Shown piece after piece: positions 1 to 6,532 of a stretch of DNA of 13,406 nucleotides. The stretch comes from Auxenochlorella pyrenoidosa (lineage: Eukaryota; Chlorophyta; Trebouxiophyceae; Chlorellales; Chlorellaceae). Position numbers and translations under genes: made by a program. The stretch spans positions 370,232-383,637 of the forward strand of contig KQ481950.1 of NCBI GenBank assembly GCA_001430745.1, written 5' to 3'. The notes beneath the pieces are model-generated. The model ran no database searches and had not been told where the DNA came from. It saw only the letters and a list, made by a program, of their open reading frames with translations. Position 1 is the stretch's first letter. Each line of letters opens with the position of its first letter.

Positions 1-1008
1 TGGAGGTGAGGGCGGCGGCGGGGGGGGCTTGTGTGTGTGCGTGGTGGTGGTGGTGGTGTGTGGGTGTGGGTGGGTGGGGTGGGGTGGGTGGGTGGGTGGG
101 TGGGTGGGGGGCAAGGAATTGGCGGAAGCAGCTGCCACGTGGGATGGAGCGGCTGGATGGCCGCCGAGGGCTTCCCAGGCCACGTGCTGGGCGCGGCGGA
201 GGGCGGCAGGGGCCGTGGAGGGGCAGCTCGCGTGCGAGCAACTGCCACACAAGCCCGGCTCAGCCTGCCCTCCCACCTCCCTGCACGCGCCCGCAGGAGT
301 TTGTGCGGCGGTACTGCGAGCCCGGCTGCGTGGACAAGGTGCTGAGGCGCGCGCGCGAGGCCTACCAGGAGCTCGAGGTGTACGAAAAGTGCACCACCGG
401 TGAGGCACCAAACACAGCCGCCGCCGGCACGTGGCCGCGACTGCCACGGCTCAGCGGCGGAAAGGCGGCGCTGCCGGGCATGCCGCGGAGCAGGGCAGGG
501 CCTGGTCTGCCGGCTGCAGGCTTGCACGGCGGTCCTGCGCCTGGCTCGCCTGGCCGGCTCCGGCTGGCATGCCACTCCCAGCACCACACACCCAGCCCTT
601 CACCCTCTTTGCCCGCGCCCTGCGGCCCCCAGGCGCGCCGCCACCCTTGGCGGAGGAGCTTCGCGCGCTGCGGCAAAAGGTGTACAAGCTGAAGGATCAG
701 GACAAGCACGGCCACTCGGGTAGATGTGGCGCTGGCCCAAAGAGGGGTTGTGCGCATGTGGGCAGAGGTCGGAGAGCTGCAGCGGGGCTAGCGACAGGCG
801 GTGCGCGGCCGCCCCCTTCAGGTGCCCACCGCACCTCACGAAGCCCGGATCAGGCGCCGCCCGGTAGCCCATCCCTCCACGCGACTGCCATCCTCGCTAG
901 CTCACACACCCGCCCCCTGCTGCGCCTGCAGAAGATTCCATGCGGCGGTGCGTGACGCAGCTGGTTGGGAAGATCCTGCTGGATGCCGCGGCTGTGAGGG
1001 GCGCCTGA
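1..1008 (+). CDS. RWP-RK-like protein, copy 1, 3' end only
   Basis: This is the C-terminal part of an RWP-RK-like protein whose 5' part lies before the window. Exons read 1-5 (last bases of the RWP-RK exon, ending …GAG before donor GTGAGG), 297-399, 633-719 and 932-1008, ending in TGA. All introns are GT-AG and the phases (0, 1, 1) equal those of copy 2. The peptide starts EFVRRYCEPGCVDKVLRRA and continues to EKCTT, then ELRALRQKVYKLKDQDK, then MRRCVTQLVGKI and the end DAAAVRGA. It aligns residue by residue with copy 2 (EYLKRYCDAG…, LRKLRQKVYKLKDQD, MRRCVERLVEDI). These segments look like amphipathic helices after the DNA-binding core, possibly for dimerisation; that role is inferred. The RWP-RK core itself is not visible in this copy, so the family call rests on the paralogue. 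Confidence 0.8.
41..111 (+). repeat. G-rich (GGT)n/(GGGT)n tract in intron of copy 1
   Basis: A run of GGT repeats (41-57) is followed at 62-111 by more than ten G-runs of three or more separated by single T or GT. It starts about 35 nt after the splice donor and lies on the sense strand, so the pre-mRNA would carry it too. It fits the pattern of a multi-quartet G-quadruplex; folding is inferred, not shown. Confidence 0.85.
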
Positions 1009-1406
1009 AGCTGCAGCTTAGCCTGCCTGGAGCCCGTCAGCGAGTGAGCCGAAGGGCGCCCACCCTGCCCCGCCTGCCCGACTGCTGCCGGCTCTCCTTG
1101 GCTAGCGGGCGCTGCGGCGCAGAGCTCTGCATGTGCGCAGTGCCAGGGTGCCCTCTCCCGCGGCCAGATCGCCCTGCACGGGACCTCCTGCAGTCCCACC
1201 TGTATGTTGTGTACTATACTCCTCGTTTCCAACCCTAATGATCCTGGGCGCCAGGTATTTTCTATTGTTGAGCGCTCTCGCGTGACCAACATTGCGGGCT
1301 CCCCCCACCCCACCCACCGGTCACCGGGCCGCCAGTTCGCCCTGGCAGCGCCAACACATGCCTCTTAGCCTCGCATGTCTACCTGTCAGCAGATCCATCT
1401 CCGCTG

Positions 1407-1434
1407 CATGCAAACATGCAGGTCTATTTGCATG
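1407..1434. repeat. Inverted repeat, 8-bp arms with octamer-like ATTTGCAT
   Basis: CATGCAAA at 1407-1414 is the reverse complement of TTTGCATG at 1427-1434, with a 12-nt loop. It lies between copy 1 and copy 2. It could be a binding site for a dimeric factor or chance; there is no further support. Confidence 0.35.
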
Positions 1435-1906
1435 GCCTAACCCTGGCCGTCCTGCCCGTGGCCCTGTGCTAGCGTGCCTGCTGCCCTCACCCCTCCCTGC
1501 CGCACCGATTATACTGCCTTTCCTGCACATGACACTTTTGTTCGCCCGCTTGGGTTTCAACGCGCTTGCCCTGGGTGCTCCTTGACTTGACTTGGTGGTG
1601 CGCAACTGGTGACAAGCTCTGGCCCAAAGGCCCCTGTTTCATCCTGCCATCCCGCCAGTTTATTGCCGCAAACGGCCTTTGGTCAGCAGCGTTGCACACG
1701 TCCTCCCTGTGTTGCTTGTCACCCAGGATCGCCTCAACAATAACACACCCTTTTCCCCAACTGTTTCACTTCATCCCCCCCAGCACCAGAGGCCGGTACT
1801 CCACCCGTGCATGTTCCTGGGAAGCCCTAGCTGGCAAGGATCCTACATGCCATGTATTCTCTCCCACCCTGCGCAAATGCCTCTCTTCCTTAAGGCCTTG
1901 GACTGT

Positions 1907-1911
1907 TGTAA
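1907..1911 (+). terminator. Possible TGTAA polyadenylation signal for copy 1
   Basis: TGTAA is the usual chlorophyte polyadenylation signal. This is the first sense-strand copy noticed after the copy 1 stop, about 900 nt downstream. That implies a long 3' UTR. A 5-mer is weak evidence, and the site lies just before a possible coding stretch of the next gene. Confidence 0.25.
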
Positions 1912-1929
1912 TGAAGTAAGCCGGTACAG

Positions 1930-2247
1930 GCATCCAAGGAGGCCGGCGCCACGCGCGACATCGTTCCAGAGTCGCAGCCGCCAGGGCCCGCCTGCTGGCG
2001 GCAGCGCATGAGGCCTTCCAGCACCCCGTGCGCCAAACGCCCGGGCGCAGTTTGAAACCCCGCTCCGCATCCTCCAATCGCCCAGCGGCAGCCTCTCCTG
2101 TGCAGGCCTGGAGCCGGGGTTCCCCTCTGGCTGCAGCTCTCCCCAGGCTCGGTCGAGCGTTCTCTGTAGCCCACCGCGTTTGGTCATATTCGCAGTTTGT
2201 TAGGCGCGGGTCGGCGTCCCAGGGGCGCCTCGGCCTGGGCAACTTTG
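1930..2247 (+). other. Possible upstream exon of copy 2
   Basis: From a possible acceptor (TACAG at 1925-1929) the frame with codons starting at 1932 stays open to 2247, where a strong donor GTGAGT follows (2248). It encodes a helical, Ala/Arg-rich peptide (VAAARARLLAAAHEAF) and later VWSYSQFVRRG. The donor leaves phase 1. A compatible acceptor is CAG ending at 2320, which would lead into the open frame that reaches the supported exon ending at 2609. No similarity to upstream exons of copies 3 or 4 was found, so this could be chance. Confidence 0.25.
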
Positions 2248-2496
2248 GTGAGTTCCAACCCTGGCCCACAGACCGATGCCTGAAAGGCCGTAATCAAATG
2301 GGAGGGCATGTGAGGTACAGCTCGCAGAGCCGCAGCAGCCCCGTCGGGTTCCAGCGGCCTGGAGAGCGCCGGCCTTGCGCCGGTGACGGCAGCGCCTGCC
2401 TTGAGCATCCTGGGCATTGATTTCCAAAGACAACTCAACGCTTGCACTGCTGGACCTTGCACCGCCTACAGACGGACTTTCTGCCCCTCCCACCAT

Positions 2497-5400
2497 ATGG
2501 AAGCAGAGCAGCCCTTCCCGCCTGCACGCCTGGCCTCCTACCTACCGACATCTGCGCGTGCCGGCATGCTGGCGGTGACGGGAGCCGGGCCTGCGGAGCA
2601 GGCGCAGGGGTAAGGCTGCAGCTTTCCCGCACGCCCGCCGCTTGGCCCCGCATGCCGCTGCCATGCTGGCATGCTGGCATGTTGGGCGTTGGGGAAGCAT
2701 ACACCTTGCCAACCTCCCCTGCGGTTGCATGTGTGCAGGCCTGCGGCAGCCCTGCAGACGCAGCTGCCGCTGCAGCAGCAACCGCAGCAGCAGCAGCAGC
2801 AGCAGCAGCGGCAACAGGCGCGTGGCGATGCGGGGGCAGCAGACGAGGCGGAGGATGCCGACCAATTTGACGCGCTGATGGCGATGCTCAAGTTTGGAGA
2901 GTGAGCGCCAACGGAAAAGGACCAAAATCAAAAAATGAAAATATTTTTTTTCAATTGCGTGCGCTGGCCTGCCTCCAGACTCGGCGGCGGCCGGTTGCCT
3001 GAGTGCCCGGGCAGCAGACAGCTAGCAGCCATGCTGCACCCAGCAGCAGGTGTGCATCCAGACTTGGCGGTGCTGATCCCCCCCTGCTGCTGCACCCCTT
3101 CATGCTGGTCTCTGATGCAGGCTCTGCCAGGCGCCGCCAGGCGCAGCGCCGGCGGCACCCAGGAATGGCGCAGGCAGCACTGGCCACGCGGCAGATGCCG
3201 TGAAGGCGGAGGGGCCAGCCGCCGCTGCCGCTGCAGCAGTTGGCCCAGCAGCAGCGGCGGCAGCGGCGGCAGTGGCAGCAGATGGCCCAGCAGCGGCGGC
3301 GACGGTGGTGGCGGCGGCGTCGGCAGCAGCGGCGGGTGCAGGGCCAGCGCCTGCCGAAGCTGGGGCAGTTGGGGGCGCATCTGATGATGCACCAGATGCC
3401 GCCGGCACCCTGATGGAGCTGGGTTTCATGGCGGCCCTGGCAGCGGCGACGCAGGTGGCGGCGGGGCCGCCACGCCGCGGGACCAGCGACGACAGCAGCG
3501 GCACCCAGGTCCGCGGCCCTGGGCGGGGCCTCAGCCAGGAGAGCTTGTCGGAAGCTGAGGGAGAAGCCGAGGAGGAGGAGCAGCAGCAGCGGCGGCAGCA
3601 GCAGCGGCCGCGGCAGCAGGGGCCTGCGCAGGCGCACGGCGCGGGGGGGCAGGCGTTTGCGGCGGCGGAGGCGCTGGCCGCGGCCGCCGCTGCGGCGCAG
3701 GAGGAGGCAGAGGAAGAGGCCGAAGCGGCGCGGCGGGGGCGCCGCGTGCGCGCCGCCAAGCGGCGGCAGCACGATGTGGCTGAGGGAAGCGACCTGGAGG
3801 ATGCTGGGCTGGGCCTGGACGACGCTCCGGGCGGCGAGGGCGGGCGGGGCGGCAAGCGGCGGCGCGGCGGCGCGGCGCGCGGCCCAAAGGTGCCCAAGGG
3901 CGAGCGCAAGTACACCTCGAGCGAGCTGTCCATCGCCATCTTCGAGGCAGAGGTGAGGGTTTGTGTATGTGGTGTGTTTTTTTTTTTTTGGGGGGGGGGG
4001 GGGGCTCCTGCGCTGCGCTGTGGTGCACACCAGCGCACGTCTGCGCCTGGCATCCTGTGCGTTCCCCGTAAGACTTCACGTGCACACCTGCCTGCGTGCA
4101 AAGAGCCTGCACGCGTCTGCGTGTGCGGCTACGTGCCGCTCGTCCGCTCACCTGGCACATGCCGGCTGGGCAGCGCCCGCCCCTGCCGCCGCCTGCGCCC
4201 GACCCCGAGGCCGCGCCCCCCTGCCTCACTCCGCCCCCCTCAGGGCGTGTTCAACATGCGTTTGGATGATGCGGCGCGGCACCTGGGCTTTGGCTCCCCA
4301 ACTTCCATCAAGAAGGTGTGGGGGCGAAGCCGGCACCTTGCGAGGGCCGGGCGGGAGTGGCCCGCGGCCCGCGGGCACGCCGCCCAACCAAGTCGCATGG
4401 GCGCTGGCATGTACGCTGCCGGCGCGTGCAGCGCTCTGCCTGCTGCGCCCAGCCTCCCTGCCAACACATGCTGCCTCGTTGCGCTGCCGCCTGGGCTTGC
4501 CCGCCAGGCCATGGCTCGGCTGCGCATCGTCAAGTGGCCCAACCGCACACGCGAGACGGCCAAGAACATCCTGGCAGGGCTCGAGGTGAGGCAGCTATGG
4601 CCCGACCGATGGCGGCTCGTGCGTGGCCAGGGGCTGGGTCAAGGCTTGTCTGCATGACAGGAGCCAGTAGCTGCTGCGCGGCTGGACGTTTGCGAGGAGG
4701 TCTGCTGCATCCCACGCATGCCCTGCATGACCACCACCTCCCCTGGAAGCAAGCTCCTAGCACCCGCCCATGCCTCAACCCCGCATCACCCCTCATGACT
4801 GCGCAAGCGTGCCTCAGCCCGTGGCCGCGCACCCGCGCTGTGCCATGCAGCGCACACCTGCGGGTGTGGCCCTCGCCTCCTGCCCCAGCATGCATCCCTG
4901 CCTCTGTCTTCCTGCTCCTCCCTGGCCGCCTGCCTGCCCTCCTGCTCTCCCCCATCCACACCCACGCCGCCGCCCCTGGCGGGCCAATGATGCCGCCCCC
5001 GCAGGAGTATCTGAAGCGGTACTGCGATGCCGGTACCACAGCTGCTGTCATGGACCGCGCCCAGGCCCGCCTGCAGCCCTACCTGGCATGCACCACTGGT
5101 GAGGCACCTCCGCCCCTCCGCAGCACTGCACCTGTGCAGCGCTGCCGTGTTAGTGGCCCTCTGCGCTTGCTCTGCCCAGGCCATGTGCCCCCCCCCCCTG
5201 CAGCCATCGAGCTGAGCGAAGACCTGCGCAAGCTGCGGCAGAAGGTGTACAAGCTGAAGGACCAGGACCACGACCCGGCCTACACGGGTGGGGCAGGGGC
5301 TGGGGCCTGCACCATGGGGGCCCTCTTTTGAGGCTGCAGGCCGAGCAGGCCTGCCGGCAGAATGCAGGGCCCCTCCCGGCGGTGCCCGCTGGCTTGGTGC

Positions 5401-5829
5401 AGCCACGTGACCTGTCTCGGGGGGGGCGTGTGCCGCGGACAGCAGAGCGCAGGCCAGGGGGCCGGTAAGGGCCGGCCCGGCAGCGCGCCGCCAGCTGGTC
5501 AGTGCAGTGGTGCACGTTTGTTCGCATGAAACTGGGCTGGCGGGGGAAACAGGGGCAGGGCTGTGCGCCGATGCGGGTGCGAGCAGCGCGCACTGCGTGG
5601 CTGCGGCCGGCTGTAGAGGGGGGACCACGAGGAGGACCACGGGCACTTGCCTCCCTGAAGCCCGGTTGGGTGCCTCCCCCACCCCCCCCCAAACCCTCCA
5701 ACCCACACCCCACACCCCTCCCACCCACCCCCCGCAGATGCCAACATGCGGCGGTGCGTGGAGCGGCTGGTGGAGGACATCACGAGCGAGGGCTTTGCCC
5801 GCAGTCCCTCGCCGGGCGCCGGCGCGTGA
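2497..5829 (+). CDS. RWP-RK-like transcription factor, copy 2
   Basis: Predicted nuclear DNA-binding regulator. The model joins 2497-2609, 2739-2900, 3121-3952, 4244-4315, 4508-4585, 5005-5098, 5204-5287 and 5738-5829 (TGA). All introns are GT-AG with matching phases, giving 508 residues. Order of domains: a poly-Gln tract (about residues 54-61); an Ala-rich region (about 119-190); an acidic/Gln stretch EGEAEEEEQQQRR (about 238-250); basic clusters RRGRRVRAAKRRQ (about 296-308) and KRRRGG (near 338) that fit nuclear localisation signals; then KYTSSELSIAIFEAE leading into the RWP-RK-like core GVFNMRLDDAARHLG…KWPNRTR (370-419). The C-terminal helices EYLKRYCDAG…, LRKLRQKVYKLKDQD and MRRCVERLVEDI follow, and the protein ends SPSPGAGA. 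The core and everything after it are well supported. The start is not: ATG 2497 is the first in-frame Met in the first exon I trust, and the frame is open upstream to 2314, so earlier exons are likely. Confidence 0.75.
2662..2686. repeat. Short tandem repeat CATGCTGG x3
   Basis: Three near-identical 8-mers (CATGCTGG, CATGCTGG, CATGTTGG) lie in the 2610-2738 intron of copy 2. They contain GCATGC-like elements; no function is evident. Confidence 0.5.
2785..2808 (+). repeat. (CAG)8 microsatellite coding for poly-Gln
   Basis: Eight perfect CAG codons sit inside a longer Gln-rich stretch (QLPLQQQPQQ…RQQ) of copy 2. Perfect codon repetition suggests a length-variable tract. Gln-rich segments are common in transcriptional regulators. 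Confidence 0.85.
3977..4004 (+). repeat. T13-G15 homopolymer junction in intron of copy 2
   Basis: Thirteen T residues are followed directly by fifteen G residues, 24 nt after the donor of the 3953-4243 intron. A run like this is prone to slippage and to assembly error, and the G run can form quadruplexes. It does not touch coding sequence. Confidence 0.9.
4244..4585 (+). other. RWP-RK-like DNA-binding core of copy 2 (two exons)
   Basis: The 72-nt exon 4244-4315 encodes GVFNMRLDDAARHLG and then FGSPTSIKK. The 78-nt exon 4508-4585 encodes AMARLRIVKWPNRTR and then ETAKNILAGLE. This follows the RWP-RK pattern F-x-x-P/R-x-x-x-A-A-x-x-LG, then a T/S-x-(L/I)-K-K helix, then R-x-x-x-I-x-x-WPxR. The first residue of the signature (R) is K here, and the RK pair is RT. 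The family call comes from this spacing, not from a database search. Confidence 0.8.
5672..5735 (+). repeat. C-rich tract before the last acceptor of copy 2
   Basis: Runs of C separated by A or T fill the last 65 nt of the 5288-5737 intron up to the CCCGCAG acceptor. This is an extreme polypyrimidine tract, and the C-runs could form an i-motif or the antisense strand a G-quadruplex. Confidence 0.7.
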
Positions 5830-6532
5830 CCCGCCCGGCCCGCCCGCAGCGCCGGAGACACCCTCAAGCATGCACATCGGAACGCATGCCTGGCAACGCA
5901 TGCCTGGCAGCACTGTCCCCTGTGATGGCTGCCAGCCGTGGGGGGCGGGGCGCAGCGTGGCTCTCCGAGGGGGCCGCCCGCGTACCTGTGGCCCGCAGCA
6001 CTGCACCAATATTTAGCTGTTCCCTTGTGATGCACGCACACTTCTGTCAGGTGCCGATGCTGATCTCACTGTTATAACAACCATTATGTGATACTTCCTT
6101 ACGGTTTGCTCTTGCCCCTCGAGGGGTCGGCAGCGCTGCCAGCAGACTCGAGTAATGCCTGCATGCGTATCTGCTGGACCCTCCGAGCTCGTCACCCTTA
6201 CTTGTGAGGGCAAAGCTGTGAATCCGCAACGCAAGCAAGCGGTAGGATCGACGGAGCGCAGGGTGTGCATTGGAGCTGGCGTTGGGCAGTGCGCAAGGGC
6301 CAAGAGGATCTGCGAGCATCCAGCGCACAGTCCAGCGCCCCGCTGGCGCAGGTGTTCATCGACCGCACATGGGCCCCCGGTTCTTCCGTGCAAGTTTGAG
6401 CTTTCCGGTTGCATTTGAAGCATATCCCACTGAAAGGAGAACAGAAGGCCTGCCCCTTGGCCGGTTAGGGGCTGCCCTGGCTTGCCCACGAGCGGGCATT
6501 CGGCTTGAACCGAGGTGTGTGGGGTTTCGTAG
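5830..6532. other. Region between copy 2 stop and first supported exon of copy 3
   Basis: This 700-nt stretch holds the 3' flank of copy 2 and probably the promoter and first exons of copy 3. The part around 6000-6110 is AT-richer. No TGTAA was noticed on the sense strand. Coding-like fragments occur near the 3' end (for example AFEAYPTERR around 6410-6450, and VFIDRTWAPG around 6350 in another frame), but no splice-consistent model could be built. Confidence 0.5.
6115..6140. promoter_or_regulatory. Two adjacent perfect 12-bp palindromes upstream of copy 3
   Basis: CCCCTCGAGGGG (6115-6126) and GGCAGCGCTGCC (6129-6140) are each perfect palindromes, separated by 2 nt. They lie in the presumed promoter region of copy 3. 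Paired dyads of this kind could bind dimeric factors; this is inference only. Confidence 0.4.

Larger units (their letters stand above)
1009..2320. other. Region between copy 1 stop and first supported exons of copy 2
   Basis: This stretch must contain the 3' untranslated region of copy 1 and the promoter and 5' exons of copy 2, but no boundary can be fixed by eye. Base composition is more balanced than in the genes, with T-rich patches around 1200-1270 and 1740-1780. Open frames on both strands are short or look compositional and none shows a recognisable motif. The only coding-like piece is around 1930-2247 and is listed separately. Confidence 0.5.

Noticed and set aside
1766..2269. 167-codon minus-strand open frame upstream of copy 2
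   Set aside because: No motif, no splice context, and composition like other antisense shadows; it could not be distinguished from chance.
2497..2904. A small stand-alone gene ending at TGA 2904
   Set aside because: The GTGAGC donor overlapping the stop, the matching phase with 3121 and the lack of a start for the next exon favour one gene; kept as an alternative in the findings.
2951..4030. Long minus-strand open frame opposite the Ala/Gln-rich exon of copy 2
   Set aside because: It is the antisense of GC-rich codon repeats; its product is low-complexity Arg/Pro/Leu/Ala with no motif, and the + strand frame has splice-consistent homologues.
4786..6009. 407-codon minus-strand open frame across introns and exons of copy 2
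   Set aside because: It crosses well-supported + strand exons and introns, has no recognisable domain, and long stop-free frames are expected at this GC content.
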